This document shows positions 26,503-35,646 of a stretch of 64,000 bases of DNA, piece after piece. The translations under genes and the position numbers were made by a program. The stretch is from an uncultured Pseudoxanthomonas sp. (GTDB lineage Bacteria > Pseudomonadota > Gammaproteobacteria > Xanthomonadales > Xanthomonadaceae). Each line of letters opens with the position of its first letter. Positions within the stretch are counted from its first letter, which is position 1. The notes beneath the pieces were generated by a model. That model was not told where the DNA came from and searched no databases. It was given only the letters and a program-made list of their open reading frames with translations. Location of the stretch: assembly GCA_946479745.1 (NCBI GenBank), contig CAMLGZ010000012.1:1-64000 (forward strand), in the 5' to 3' direction.

Positions 26503-27792
26503 TTAAAGGCAGTCGTCGACGCTCTGCCGGGGTAGGGCGCGCTTGACGTCGAACAGGACCGCATCGGGCTTGCCGAAGGCGCGGATGCCGTCGGCGCCCA
26601 GCGCGATGAACTCCCGATGCGAGACCGCCAGGATGATCGCGTCGTACTTGCCCTGCTCGGGTTGGGCGATCATCTCCAGGCCGTATTCGTGCCGTGCTTC
26701 GTCCGCGTTCACCCACGGATCGTGGATATGCACGTTGGCGTTGTAGCTGCGCAGCTCGGCCACGATATCCACCACTCGCGTATTGCGCACGTCGGGGCAG
26801 TTTTCCTTGAAGGCCAGGCCCAGCACCAGGATGTTGGATTGGGTGGTCTGCAAATTGCGTTTCGCCATCAGTTTGGCGGTGCGGCGGGCGACGTGGCTGC
26901 CCATGCCGTCGTTGATGCGGCGTCCGGCCAGGATCACGTCGGGGTGGTAGCCGATCTGCTGCGCCTTGTGGGTCAGGTAATAGGGGTCCACGCCGATGCA
27001 GTGGCCGCCGACCAGACCAGGGCGGAAGGGCAGGAAGTTCCACTTGGTGCCGGCCGCTTCCAGCACTTCATGGGTATCGATGCCCAGGCGGTGGAAGATC
27101 AGCGCCAGTTCGTTGATCAGGGCGATGTTGACATCGCGCTGGGTGTTCTCGATCACCTTGGCCGCCTCTGCCACGCGGATGCTGGAGGTCTTGTGCGTGC
27201 CGGCGGTGATGATCTGGCGGTACAGGTCGTCGATGAAATCCGCGGCCTCGGCGGTGGAGCCGGAGGTCACCTTCATGATCGTCTCCAGGCGGTGCTGCTT
27301 GTCGCCCGGGTTGATGCGTTCGGGGCTGTAGCCGGCGTAGAAGTCCTGGTTGAAGGTCAGGCCCGATTCGGCCTCGATGATAGGCACGCAGACTTCCTCG
27401 GTCGCCCCGGGGTAGACCGTGGATTCGTAAATCGCTACGCCGCCTTTGCCGATCGCGCGACCCACCGTGCGGCTGGCCGATTCCAGCGGCCGCAGGTCGG
27501 GCCGTTTGTAGTCGTCGATCGGGGTGGGCACGGTGATGATGAAGACGTTGCAGCCCTTCAGTTCTTCCGGATCGTTGGCGAAGCTGAGGTTCGCCGCTTC
27601 GCGCAGTTCCTGTTCCGGGACCTCCAGCGTATGGTCGTGGTGCTGGCGCAGTTCGGCCACGCGCTTGGCGTTGATATCGAACCCGAGCGTCTTGAACTTG
27701 CGTCCGAAGGTGGCTGCCAGCGGCAGGCCCACATAACCCAGGCCGATGACGGCGATGCTGATCTGGTCGCGCGAAGGCAGTGCGGCATCCAT
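26503..27792 (-). CDS. UDP-N-acetyl-sugar 6-dehydrogenase (TviB/WbpO-like)
   Basis: A 429-residue nucleotide-sugar dehydrogenase that oxidises the C6 hydroxyl of a UDP-sugar to a uronate with two NAD+. The dinucleotide fold is [11 protein letters not shown] at 16-26. The catalytic Cys lies in [12 protein letters not shown] near 264, a wording typical of the TviB/WbpO group that uses UDP-GlcNAc or UDP-GalNAc. [14 protein letters not shown] strand [10 protein letters not shown] and ESTVYPG are also present. The frame is open upstream, but the ATG at 27792 starts right at the fold. It is convergent with nothing and divergent from galE, so it starts the minus-strand run 27792-16661. Confidence 0.85.
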   Translation of the reverse strand: MDAALPSRDQISIAVIGLGYVGLPLAATFGRKFKTLGFDINAKRVAELRQHHDHTLEVPEQELREAANLSFANDPEELKGCNVFIITVPTPIDDYKRPDLRPLESASRTVGRAIGKGGVAIYESTVYPGATEEVCVPIIEAESGLTFNQDFYAGYSPERINPGDKQHRLETIMKVTSGSTAEAADFIDDLYRQIITAGTHKTSSIRVAEAAKVIENTQRDVNIALINELALIFHRLGIDTHEVLEAAGTKWNFLPFRPGLVGGHCIGVDPYYLTHKAQQIGYHPDVILAGRRINDGMGSHVARRTAKLMAKRNLQTTQSNILVLGLAFKENCPDVRNTRVVDIVAELRSYNANVHIHDPWVNADEARHEYGLEMIAQPEQGKYDAIILAVSHREFIALGADGIRAFGKPDAVLFDVKRALPRQSVDDCL

Positions 27793-28038
27793 ACGGAAGG
27801 TGGCTCTCGTCTGTAGGTGGGCATACCGGTGAAAGCATGCGGATTGGCGGACGGAGTCTAGCCGATGCCGTCTGCAGGCGTGCTGCACACGGTGGAAGCG
27901 GAATCCCCCTTGTTGGACGACAAAACGCGCAAAACGCCTTGCTGAGGACAAGCGCGGCGTTTGTCCCATGCCGCTGCCGTATTGCGTAAACCTCTAGTGC
28001 CGGAGCGAATGCCGTCCGGTCCACCAGGGGAATCGACC
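27793..28038. promoter_or_regulatory. Divergent intergenic region (dehydrogenase / galE)
   Basis: This 246-base gap separates the minus-strand dehydrogenase start (27792) from the plus-strand galE start (28039). Both genes are read outward, so promoters for each should lie here. I see no clear operator or hairpin. Neither start has a strong ribosome-binding site; galE has a modest AGGGGA ten bases upstream. Confidence 0.4.
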
Positions 28039-29091
28039 ATGCGCATCCTGCTTTGCGGCGGAACCGGCTATATCGGTTGCCATACCTATCTGGTACTGAC
28101 CGCGCGCGGGCATGAAGTGACCCTGGCGGACAATTTCAGCAACAGCTCTCCGCAAGTGCTGCACCGGCTGGAGACGTTGACCGGATCGTCCGTCGGTTTT
28201 CATCGCACCGACATGCGCGATCGTACCGCGCTGGCGCGCCTTTTTTCCATACGCCGGTTCGATGCGGTGATCCACTTCGCCGCGCTCAAAGCGGTCGGCG
28301 AATCCTGCGAGCGGCCTCTGGACTATTTCGACAACAACATCAGCGGCACCATCAACCTGCTGCAGGCTATGCGCGAAGCGGATGTGCGGAATCTGGTATT
28401 CAGCTCATCGGCGACGGTTTATGGCGACCCCGAGCGCCTGCCCATCGGCGAAGACGCGCGCCTGCAGGTCACCAATCCCTACGGGCGTACCAAACTGGTG
28501 ATGGAGGAGTTGATCGGCGACGTATGCCGGGCCGATCCGTCGTTCCGGGCCGCGAACCTGCGTTACTTCAATCCGGTCGGCGCGCACGACTCTGGCATGG
28601 TCGGCGAGGACCCCGGCGGCATTCCCAACAATCTGATGCCCTACATCTGCCAGGTGGCGGTGGGGCTGCGCGAACAGCTGAGCGTGTTCGGCGGCGATTG
28701 GCCCACCCTCGACGGCACCGGCGTGCGCGACTATATCCACGTGATGGATCTGGCCCGCGCCCATGCCGATGCCTTGGACTATCTGGCCCGCGAGGACCGC
28801 AACCTCACCGTCAATCTGGGCACCGGGCGCGGCGTAAGCGTGCTGGAACTGGTGCGCGGGTTCGAGAAAGCTTCAGGACGCAGCATTCCGTACCGGATCG
28901 TCGACCGGCGCGAAGGCGACGTCGCCGAAGTGTATGCCGATCCTTCGCTCGCCCAACGATTGCTGGGCTGGCGCGCCGAACTGGATGTCGATGCCATGTG
29001 CCGCGATGCCTGGCGTTGGCAGTCGCTCAACCCGCAGGGTTACGCCTCACTGCTCGCGGCCGAGCCCAACAAGGCAGCGGTTACCGCCTGA
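28039..29091 (+). CDS. galE: UDP-glucose 4-epimerase
   Basis: A 350-residue UDP-glucose 4-epimerase, interconverting UDP-glucose and UDP-galactose with bound NAD. It has GGTGYIGCH at 7-15, DNFSNSSPQVL, HFAALKAVGES, SSATVYG, and the catalytic Tyr148-GRT-Lys152. The segment NPVGAHDSGMVGEDPGGIPNN is diagnostic of GalE. The length matches the family. It would supply galactose or galacturonate precursors to the neighbouring polysaccharide locus, although it could serve general metabolism. Its last 52 bases overlap, tail to tail, the 3' end of the hydrolase gene on the other strand. Confidence 0.93.
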   Translation: MRILLCGGTGYIGCHTYLVLTARGHEVTLADNFSNSSPQVLHRLETLTGSSVGFHRTDMRDRTALARLFSIRRFDAVIHFAALKAVGESCERPLDYFDNNISGTINLLQAMREADVRNLVFSSSATVYGDPERLPIGEDARLQVTNPYGRTKLVMEELIGDVCRADPSFRAANLRYFNPVGAHDSGMVGEDPGGIPNNLMPYICQVAVGLREQLSVFGGDWPTLDGTGVRDYIHVMDLARAHADALDYLAREDRNLTVNLGTGRGVSVLELVRGFEKASGRSIPYRIVDRREGDVAEVYADPSLAQRLLGWRAELDVDAMCRDAWRWQSLNPQGYASLLAAEPNKAAVTA

Positions 29092-29897
29092 GGCTGTTTC
29101 ATCCATGCGAAGTGGTTTGCGCTCGTACCCAGCGCGGTGCGGTCCAGAACCCGGAGGGTCGCTGTCGCTCGAGGCATCTTGTCCAGCAGAGCCTGCATCG
29201 AGCGGCGCGGGGCGAACCAGTCGTCTTTCAGCAACACCGCCTGGGTTCGCGCTTCGACGCGGGACAACGCCTGCTCGAGATCCGTTTCCATGCCGGCAGC
29301 CGCGTAGCGGTTGCTGAGGCCCACGTTCGCCCAGTCGCGCATCAGGCTGCGCGCCTCGTCGCCCGCAAAGCCGAAGCGTCTGCCATGGAAGACGCCACGC
29401 CGGTCGGCGATCCACGGTACGAACTGGAACGCGAAGGGAAAGACGCAACGTTTCGGCGCAGGGAAGGTCCGCCAGTACGGCGAACCGCTGGCCACCAGCC
29501 AAAGGCGGTCGAACGCATCGGGATGCAGGCCCAGGTAGCACGCCGCGAACTGCGCGCCGATGCTGTGGCCGCCGATGATGCGTTCCTTCACGCTGCAGTG
29601 TTCGGCCATGGCGGCGTGGCTGCGCGCGATATCCAGGCTCAGTATCTGCTTGTAGCCCCAGTCGACCTCGCGGCTCGGGCGCAGGCTGCTGCTGCCGTTG
29701 CCGCGCATTTCCTGCAGGAACACCGCAATGCCCTTCGCTGCCAGCGCGTCGGCGAAGGGAAGGTAATGCCGCGCCGCCACGCCCAGCGCCGGCAGCCACA
29801 GCAACGAAGCCTGCGGTTGTGCGGGAATGCGTGCGATGAGGTTGTAGCGGTGGCCGTCGTCCGTGGACAGCGGAATATCGAGTTCCTGAATGCTCAT
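29040..29897 (-). CDS. Alpha/beta-fold hydrolase
   Basis: A 285-residue alpha/beta hydrolase. The nucleophile elbow is GGHSIGAQ (GxSxG) near residue 110, with the oxyanion region LWLPALGVAARHY at about 33-45. An Asp in KDDWFAP and a terminal His in SANHFAW supply the likely triad. There is no signal peptide, so it is cytosolic. The start overlaps the thiD stop by four bases, placing it last in the XRE-SulP-thiD operon. The substrate cannot be told. The 3' end overlaps galE by 52 bases on the opposite strand. Confidence 0.75.
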   Translation of the reverse strand: MSIQELDIPLSTDDGHRYNLIARIPAQPQASLLWLPALGVAARHYLPFADALAAKGIAVFLQEMRGNGSSSLRPSREVDWGYKQILSLDIARSHAAMAEHCSVKERIIGGHSIGAQFAACYLGLHPDAFDRLWLVASGSPYWRTFPAPKRCVFPFAFQFVPWIADRRGVFHGRRFGFAGDEARSLMRDWANVGLSNRYAAAGMETDLEQALSRVEARTQAVLLKDDWFAPRRSMQALLDKMPRATATLRVLDRTALGTSANHFAWMKQPQAVTAALLGSAASSEA

Positions 29898-30700
29898 CGT
29901 GCGGGCGCCGCTCCGAAGTGATCTAGCACCACGATGTCGCCGCGTCCGGGACGATAGCCTTTGCGCAGAGCGGCGTGCACGTAATCCGACGCCGCGGAGC
30001 AGGCTTCGCTCAGCGCAAGGCCCCGGCACAGGTTGGCCGCGATCGCCGAGGCCAGCGTGCAGCCGGTGCCGTGGGCTTCGAGACGCAAGCGCGGGTGCGC
30101 GATCCCGACGATGCCCGTGGAGTCGGCGAACAGATCGACCACCTCGCCGTCGCCCGGCAGGTGGCCGCCTTTCAGAAACACGGCTGCGGCTCCCAGCGAC
30201 AGCAGTTCTGTAGCGGCCGTACGCATCCCTTCAGGATCGGCGATGGCGTGGCCCAGCAGCAGTTCGGCTTCGGGCAGGTTGGGCGTGATCACCGAAGCGA
30301 GCGGAATCAGGTGCTGCCGCAGAGCATCCAGTGCGGCGTCTTCCAGCAGTTTCGCGCCGCTGGTCGCCACCATCACCGGGTCCAGAACGATGAAGGCCGG
30401 CTTGTGCGTCCGCAATGCGTCGGCGACCGCCACAATCACCTCCGCATTCGCCAGCATCCCCAGCTTGACCGCACCGATATCGAAATCCTCGAAGCAGGCT
30501 TCTATCTGCGCGCGCAGGAAATCCACCGGCGGAACATTGACCGCAGTGACTCCGCGCGTGTGCTGCGCGGTCAGCGCGGCGATGACCGATAGTCCGTGCA
30601 CGCCGTGTGCAGCGAAAGTCTTCAGGTCGGCCTGGATACCGGCGCCGCCACCGGAATCGGAGCCGGCGATGGTCAATGCGGAGAGGGTTTGCGCGCTCAA
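29894..30700 (-). CDS. thiD: Hydroxymethylpyrimidine/phosphomethylpyrimidine kinase
   Basis: A 268-residue ThiD of the ribokinase fold, which phosphorylates HMP and HMP-P in thiamine synthesis. The substrate and ATP signatures are [19 protein letters not shown] near the N-terminus, [16 protein letters not shown] and the C-terminal anion hole [10 protein letters not shown]. The length is standard. No other thi gene is nearby and I see no TPP-riboswitch core upstream; it sits instead in a four-gene operon with a SulP transporter. Overlaps of four bases on both sides indicate translational coupling. Confidence 0.93.
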   Translation of the reverse strand: MSAQTLSALTIAGSDSGGGAGIQADLKTFAAHGVHGLSVIAALTAQHTRGVTAVNVPPVDFLRAQIEACFEDFDIGAVKLGMLANAEVIVAVADALRTHKPAFIVLDPVMVATSGAKLLEDAALDALRQHLIPLASVITPNLPEAELLLGHAIADPEGMRTAATELLSLGAAAVFLKGGHLPGDGEVVDLFADSTGIVGIAHPRLRLEAHGTGCTLASAIAANLCRGLALSEACSAASDYVHAALRKGYRPGRGDIVVLDHFGAAPAR

Positions 30701-32415
30701 GCGTCGGTGGCCTTTGTGTTTCCGTCGGGATCGACCAGGGTTTCGGCCAACTGCAGCGCCGCTTCGAAATCCGCAACGAAATGCAGTTCCCCTTCACGCA
30801 GGTCCAGCCCCATCTTACGGACAACCTGACGCGGTTGGGCCTGCAGACCCGAGATGATCAGAAAGATGCCGCGGCGGCGGCAACGGTCGAGCAGCGTTTT
30901 CAACGCATGCACGCCGCTGGCGTCGATGATCGGCACCAGGCGCATGCGCAGGATGAAGACCTTCGGAGGTTCGAAGAACTGATCGAGGAGTTCGTCCAAC
31001 CGGCTGGCCGCGCCGAAGAACAACGGTCCGCTGATCTGGAATGCTTCCACGCCTTCGGGCAGACGCGCCCGTTGCGTCGGATCGGCGCCGCTCGCGCGGT
31101 CGTCGCCGTTCTCGTCGATCAGCTTGATTCCGGAACTGACTTCGAACGCATCGGCCATGCGGAACATGAAGACGAAGGCCGCAGCCACGATTCCCGCCTC
31201 GATGGCGATGGTCAGGTCGAAGAACACCGTCAGGAAAAAGGTCAGCAGCAGCACCAGCCGATCGCCTTTGGGCGCCGACATCGTGTGCCGGAAATGCTGG
31301 TGTTCGCTCATGTTCCAGGCCACCACCAGCAGCACCGCCGCCAGCGCGGCCAGCGGCACGTAGCGCATCCATGGCGTCAGCAGCAGCATGAAAACCAGCA
31401 GGAAAGCGGCGTGCAGCATGCCTGCTACCGGCGAGCGCCCGCCGGCGCGTATGTTGGTGGCGGTGCGGGCGATGGCGCCCGTGGCGGGCAAACCGCCGAA
31501 CAGCGCCGCACCCACGTTGGCCACGCCCTGCGCCACCAGTTCGCCATTGGAGCGATGGCGTCCGCCGGTCATGCCATCGGCTACCACCGCCGACAGCAGG
31601 GATTCGACGCCGGCCAGGAAGGCGATGGTGAAGGCGCTGGGCAATAGTTCGAAAGTGCGCTCGAAGGGGATGCGCGGAAAATCGAAGACCGGTAACGCCG
31701 ACGGCAAACTGCCGAAGCGGCTGCCGATGGTTTCGGCCGGCATCGCGAACGCGATGCAGACGCCGGTGCAGACCAGCAGAGCGATCAGAAAACCGGGCCA
31801 GTTCGGCTTCCAGCGCCGCAGCGCGACGATGATGGCAAGGCCCAATACCGCAAGCGCGACCGCCGCCGGTTGCGTGGTCGCGATGTGCCTGGCGTAAGCG
31901 GACCAGCGTGCGAAGAACTCCGCCGGCACGCTTTCCATCCGCAATCCCAGCACATCCTTGACCTGGCTGGAAAAGATGCTGACCGCGATACCCGCGGTGA
32001 AGCCGGTGATTACCGGTTGCGGCATGTACTTCATCAGCGTGCCCAGGCGTAGCAGACCGGCGCCGATCAGCATCAGCCCGGCCAGCAGCGTGCACAGGAC
32101 CAGGCCGCCGAAGCCGAATTTCTGGATCACCACGAATACGACTGGAATGAAGGCCGCCGTGGGCCCGCCGATCTGCACCCGCGATCCGCCCAGCGCGGAG
32201 ATCAGGAAGCCGGCGATGATCGCGGTATACAGGCCTTTTTCCGGCGTGGTGCCGCTGGCGATGGCCAGCGCCATGGCCAAGGGCAGCGCGACGATGGCAA
32301 CAGTGAGCCCGGCGATGGCGTCGGCGCGCAGGTCGGTCCAGTGGTAGCCGCCACGCAGAACGGTGTACAACTTCGGCACGAACATGCGTCCGTACTGCGC
32401 GGCGTTCATCGACAT
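30697..32415 (-). CDS. SulP-family anion transporter with STAS domain
   Basis: A 572-residue inner-membrane transporter of the SulP (SLC26) family. It opens with [22 protein letters not shown] and [16 protein letters not shown], the two family signatures, and has about 12-14 hydrophobic helices. A cytosolic STAS domain starts near 455 ([17 protein letters not shown]) and includes [15 protein letters not shown]. Members carry sulfate, bicarbonate or dicarboxylates; nothing here settles which. It follows an XRE regulator by one shared base and overlaps thiD by four. The regulator may therefore control it. Confidence 0.9.
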   Translation of the reverse strand: MSMNAAQYGRMFVPKLYTVLRGGYHWTDLRADAIAGLTVAIVALPLAMALAIASGTTPEKGLYTAIIAGFLISALGGSRVQIGGPTAAFIPVVFVVIQKFGFGGLVLCTLLAGLMLIGAGLLRLGTLMKYMPQPVITGFTAGIAVSIFSSQVKDVLGLRMESVPAEFFARWSAYARHIATTQPAAVALAVLGLAIIVALRRWKPNWPGFLIALLVCTGVCIAFAMPAETIGSRFGSLPSALPVFDFPRIPFERTFELLPSAFTIAFLAGVESLLSAVVADGMTGGRHRSNGELVAQGVANVGAALFGGLPATGAIARTATNIRAGGRSPVAGMLHAAFLLVFMLLLTPWMRYVPLAALAAVLLVVAWNMSEHQHFRHTMSAPKGDRLVLLLTFFLTVFFDLTIAIEAGIVAAAFVFMFRMADAFEVSSGIKLIDENGDDRASGADPTQRARLPEGVEAFQISGPLFFGAASRLDELLDQFFEPPKVFILRMRLVPIIDASGVHALKTLLDRCRRRGIFLIISGLQAQPRQVVRKMGLDLREGELHFVADFEAALQLAETLVDPDGNTKATDA

Positions 32416-32666
32416 CAGGCGGGTTCCTTCAGGCGTACCCCGCGTCCGCGTCCCTGGCTGGGCTGCTCGTTGCCGATCAGTTCGATTCCGGCGGCATCCA
32501 GCGCCTCGATGATCTTGGTCAGCGTGTCGACCACACCGCGGACATTGCCGTTGCTGGCTTCCATGCGCTGGATGGTGGGAAGGGACACACCCGCCATCGC
32601 CGCCAGCGCACGCTGATCAATGCCGAGCAGGGCGCGCGCGGCGCGCAGTTGGGTGGCGGTGATCAT
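32415..32666 (-). CDS. Small XRE-family DNA-binding regulator
   Basis: An 83-residue regulator with a single helix-turn-helix of the XRE/Cro type at residues 4-62 (ARALLGIDQRALAAMAGVS then LPTIQRMEAS). There is no ligand-binding domain, only a short charged tail. It is the first gene of the operon with sulP, thiD and a hydrolase, overlapping sulP by TGATG. Two perfect inverted repeats 52-92 bases upstream of the ATG are candidates for its own operators, suggesting autoregulation. It is not obviously a toxin-antitoxin partner because no toxin gene adjoins. Confidence 0.85.
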   Translation of the reverse strand: MITATQLRAARALLGIDQRALAAMAGVSLPTIQRMEASNGNVRGVVDTLTKIIEALDAAGIELIGNEQPSQGRGRGVRLKEPA

Positions 32667-32717
32667 GGCTTCCCGCAGTCCAGGGGCAGGTGCTCATTTC
32701 ACCATCTGGAGCTTGTC

Positions 32718-32758
32718 TATGCAATTACCACAATTGCATAGTGATGTTTTAAACATCA
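32718..32758. promoter_or_regulatory. Two perfect palindromes upstream of the XRE operon
   Basis: The first palindrome has nine-base arms (TATGCAATT at 32718-32726 and its complement at 32732-32740) around a five-base spacer. The second is TGATGTTT at 32742-32749, one base, then AAACATCA at 32751-32758. They adjoin each other in an AT-rich patch within a GC-rich genome, starting 52 bases upstream of the regulator's ATG. This is what one expects of operators and a promoter for the operon, but binding is inferred. Confidence 0.65.
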
Positions 32759-32790
32759 TAAAGCTTGCCATGCGCGCTCTGCTCGCCCTT

Positions 32791-32856
32791 GTAGATCCGA
32801 GCTTGCTCGGATGCTTTGATCTTGAGTGAAGAGCATCCGAGCAAGCTCGGATCTAC
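32791..32856. repeat. GTAG-type REP pair (BIME) in inverted orientation
   Basis: Two 25-base arms (32791-32815 and 32832-32856) are perfect reverse complements around a 16-base loop. Each arm starts, reading outward-in, with GTAGATCCGAGC and contains an internal palindrome (ATCCGAGC..GCTCGGAT). The GTAG tetranucleotide before a palindrome is the mark of REP elements mobilised by RAYT proteins in Stenotrophomonas and Xanthomonas. It lies between the XRE operon and phoH, and may also act as a terminator for neither strand specifically. Confidence 0.85.
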
Positions 32857-32924
32857 AAAATCAAAGACATCGCGGGCGGCCGGGCAAGCCCGGCTCCATG
32901 AAGGGCTTTCCGTTGGTGAAGGCC

Positions 32925-34328
32925 TTACAGCACTTCCGACGCGTAATCGGCCAACCTCGAGCGCTCACCGCGACGCAGGGTGATATGCGCGCTGTGGGCC
33001 CAGTTCTTGAAGCGGTCCACGGCGTAGGTCAGGCCCGAGGTGGTTTCGGTCAGGTACGGCGTGTCTATCTGCTCCACGTTGCCCAGGCAGACGATCTTGG
33101 TGCCGGGGCCGGCGCGGGTGATCAGCGTCTTCATCTGCTTGGGCGTGAGGTTCTGCGCCTCGTCCAATATCAGATAGCGGCTGAGGAAGGTGCGGCCGCG
33201 CATGAAGTTCATCGAGCGGATCTTGATGCGCGAAGCCAGCAGGTCGTTGGTCGCCGCGCGGCCCCAGGCACCGCCGTCCTGGTTGTGGGTCAGCACTTCC
33301 AGGTTGTCGGTCAGCGCGCCCATCCAGGGCGTCATCTTTTCTTCCTCGGTACCGGGCAGGAAACCGATGTCCTCGCCCACGCTGACGGTGGCGCGGGTCA
33401 TGATGATCTCGCGGTAACGTTGCTGGTCCATGGTCTGTGCCAGGCCCGCGGCGAGCGCGAGCAGGGTCTTGCCGGTGCCGGCGGTGCCGAGCAGGCTGAC
33501 GAAGTCGATTTCCGGATCCATCAACGCGTTGAGGGCGAAATTCTGCTCGCGGTTGCGCGCGGTGATGCCCCAGACTGCGTGCTGGGTGCTGCGGAAATCG
33601 TCGGCCAGCGCCAGCGTCGCTTTTTTGTCCGTGCCGATCTTGGCGACGCGGAATTCGACCTCGTCGTCGCCCGGCAGGTACAGGAACTGGTTGGGATACC
33701 AGTCTTCCTCGTCGGTCATGCTGACTTCATAACTGGTACGGCCGGCCTTGTCGCTCCATGAGCGCAGGTCTTTCTCGTGGCGGTCCCAGAAATCGGTCGA
33801 AAGTTCGGTGGCGCCGGTGAACAGCAGGCTGAAATCGTCCAGCGCGCGGTCGTTCTCGTAGTCCTCGGCCACCAGCCCGCTGATCGCGGCCTTGATGCGC
33901 AGGTTGATGTCCTTGGACACCAGGATGACCGGCACTTCGGGGTGCTGTTCGCGCAGCTCCAATACCGCGGCGAGGATCTTGTTGTCGGGGGCGACGGTGC
34001 CGAAGGTGCGGTCCAGGGCCACCGGCTTGGTCTGGAAATAAAGTTTGCCGATCGCGCTCTGCGATTTGAGCTGCAGCCCCTGCGGGTGGCTGAGGATGAT
34101 GCCCGCGTCGATCTGCTCGGCGCCGGCGCCTTCGATCAGCTCATTGAGGAAGCGGCTGACCTGGCGCGCATTGCGGCTGACTTCGGTCATGCCTTTCTTG
34201 GCGTTGTCCAATTCCTCGATGACCTGCATGGGCAGGAAGACATCGTGTTCCTCGAACTTGAACAGCGCGGTCGGATCGTGCATCAGCACATTGGTATCCA
34301 ACACGTAGATGCGCTTGCTTCGGGTCAT
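32925..34328 (-). CDS. PhoH-like PIN-domain/ATPase protein
   Basis: A 467-residue PhoH2-type protein. Residues 1-150 are a PIN ribonuclease domain: YVLDTNVLMHDP at 8-19, EELDNAKKG, and DNKILAAVLEL with acidic metal ligands. The second half is the PhoH RNA helicase/ATPase with Walker A LLGTAGTGKTLLAL near 280-292 and Walker B YLILDEAQNL. Such proteins unwind and cleave RNA. It stands alone on the minus strand, with a 124-base gap to bcp upstream. Confidence 0.92.
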   Translation of the reverse strand: MTRSKRIYVLDTNVLMHDPTALFKFEEHDVFLPMQVIEELDNAKKGMTEVSRNARQVSRFLNELIEGAGAEQIDAGIILSHPQGLQLKSQSAIGKLYFQTKPVALDRTFGTVAPDNKILAAVLELREQHPEVPVILVSKDINLRIKAAISGLVAEDYENDRALDDFSLLFTGATELSTDFWDRHEKDLRSWSDKAGRTSYEVSMTDEEDWYPNQFLYLPGDDEVEFRVAKIGTDKKATLALADDFRSTQHAVWGITARNREQNFALNALMDPEIDFVSLLGTAGTGKTLLALAAGLAQTMDQQRYREIIMTRATVSVGEDIGFLPGTEEEKMTPWMGALTDNLEVLTHNQDGGAWGRAATNDLLASRIKIRSMNFMRGRTFLSRYLILDEAQNLTPKQMKTLITRAGPGTKIVCLGNVEQIDTPYLTETTSGLTYAVDRFKNWAHSAHITLRRGERSRLADYASEVL

Positions 34329-34452
34329 CTAGACAGCCTCATGGAGGGTGGGGTGTGGATGGGTTGCTACGGAGAAGTTGCTGCGGGAAAACGACGGCCG
34401 ACCACCGCGGCCCGCAAGGCGGGGCAGTGGCGAGATGAGGAGAAGGGAAAAG

Positions 34453-34935
34453 TCACTGCTTGCTTGCGACCTTCAATGCATCCAGTACAGCTTCGGCATG
34501 GCCGGCGACCTTCACTCCGCGCCATTCCTGCGCGATGCGCCCTTCGGGCGAGATCAGAAAAGTGCTGCGGACCACGCCCAGCACCTTGCGGCCGTACATG
34601 TTCTTCTCGTGGATCACGTCGAAGGCTTTGCACAACGCTTCGTCGGCGTCGCTGACCAGCGGGAATCTGAAGCCCTGCTTGGCGCAGAAATTATCGTGGG
34701 ATTTCACCGAATCGCGGGAAACGCCCAACACAGTCGCATTGAGCTTCTTGAATTTCGGCAGCAAGGCATTGAAATCGATGCCTTCGGTGGTGCAACCCGG
34801 CGTGCTGTCCTTCGGATAGAAGTACAGCACCAGCCATTGGCCGGCGTAGTCGGAGAGTTTCGCGGTTTCTCCGCCGGACAGCGCCAGCGGAAGTTTCAGC
34901 GTGGTTTTGCTCAGGGCCGTGCCGGTTGCGGTCAT
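34453..34935 (-). CDS. bcp: Bacterioferritin-comigratory peroxiredoxin
   Basis: A 160-residue thiol peroxidase of the PrxQ/BCP class that reduces hydrogen peroxide and organic hydroperoxides. The peroxidatic Cys48 is in YPKDSTPGCTTEG. The position five residues later, which is the resolving Cys in E. coli Bcp, is Ile here. Cys84 (DNFCAKQ) is present instead, and the Cys48/Cys84 pair is the one described for Xanthomonas Bcp. A third Cys is at 102. The gene follows the ACT-domain gene by four bases, the bcp-gcvR pairing common in gammaproteobacteria. Confidence 0.93.
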   Translation of the reverse strand: MTATGTALSKTTLKLPLALSGGETAKLSDYAGQWLVLYFYPKDSTPGCTTEGIDFNALLPKFKKLNATVLGVSRDSVKSHDNFCAKQGFRFPLVSDADEALCKAFDVIHEKNMYGRKVLGVVRSTFLISPEGRIAQEWRGVKVAGHAEAVLDALKVASKQ

Positions 34936-34939
34936 CAGG

Positions 34940-35515
34940 TCAGAACTTCATCGGGTCCATGATCGCGTCCAGGTTCAGATGGTCGCAGAATTCGAGGAAA
35001 TCGTCGCGCAGCGCGGCGATGTGCATATTGGCGGGCACGCCTATCGTCACCTGCGCAGAGAACATCTCCGCGCCGGTCTGCATGGCGCGGTAACGCGTGC
35101 TTTGCAGGTTTTCTATGGTGATGCCCTGGCGGTCGAAGAAATCGGCCAGTTGGAAAAGGATGCCGGGCTTGTCGGCCGCCACCACTTCCACGATGTACGG
35201 CAACAGGTTGGACTGCACCACCTTGGCGCCGGTGCGGTACCAGACCAGCTTCATGCTTTCCTCGCGCTCCAGCCGCGTCAGCATGGCTTCCAGCTTGGCC
35301 ACCGCGTCCCACGAGCCGGTCGCCAGCGCGGTCACCGACACATCCCGGCCCACGGTGGAGAGGCGCGCATCGACCAGGTTGCAGCCGCTATCGGCGATCC
35401 TGCGGGTCACCGACAAGAGCGGCGACTCCGGATGCGTCGTATAGGCGTTGATCAGGAGATGGTTTTCGTTCGGCGAAGGCCGGGCGGTCGAATCGGTCAA
35501 TGGAGCTTCCGGCAT
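34940..35515 (-). CDS. Glycine cleavage system repressor-like ACT protein
   Basis: A 191-residue protein with two ACT domains and no DNA-binding domain, matching GcvR-type regulators. The first ACT begins near NHLLINAYTTHPESPLLS; the second near YIVEVVAADKPGILFQLADF. In E. coli GcvR binds glycine and GcvA. The gene-pair with bcp and divergent dapA is the usual gammaproteobacterial neighbourhood, which supports the assignment. The ATG at 35515 is preferred; an upstream extension of 46 codons is unsupported and runs into the divergent promoter. Confidence 0.8.
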   Translation of the reverse strand: MPEAPLTDSTARPSPNENHLLINAYTTHPESPLLSVTRRIADSGCNLVDARLSTVGRDVSVTALATGSWDAVAKLEAMLTRLEREESMKLVWYRTGAKVVQSNLLPYIVEVVAADKPGILFQLADFFDRQGITIENLQSTRYRAMQTGAEMFSAQVTIGVPANMHIAALRDDFLEFCDHLNLDAIMDPMKF

Positions 35516-35646
35516 CACTTCTAGTCTGAATGGCGACCGGGCAGGTGCCCGGTGCATGGCCCAGCATACTTGCCCGCGCTTTCCAGCCGCAAGTAACATC
35601 GCAGGGTGCGCGGCGTTCCGCGCGACCCCATTCCAAAGGCAGCCGC

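Noticed and set aside
30640..30700. TPP riboswitch upstream of thiD
   Set aside because: thiD starts inside the sulP 3' end with a four-base overlap, and I see no THI-box core; the gene is expressed from the XRE operon.
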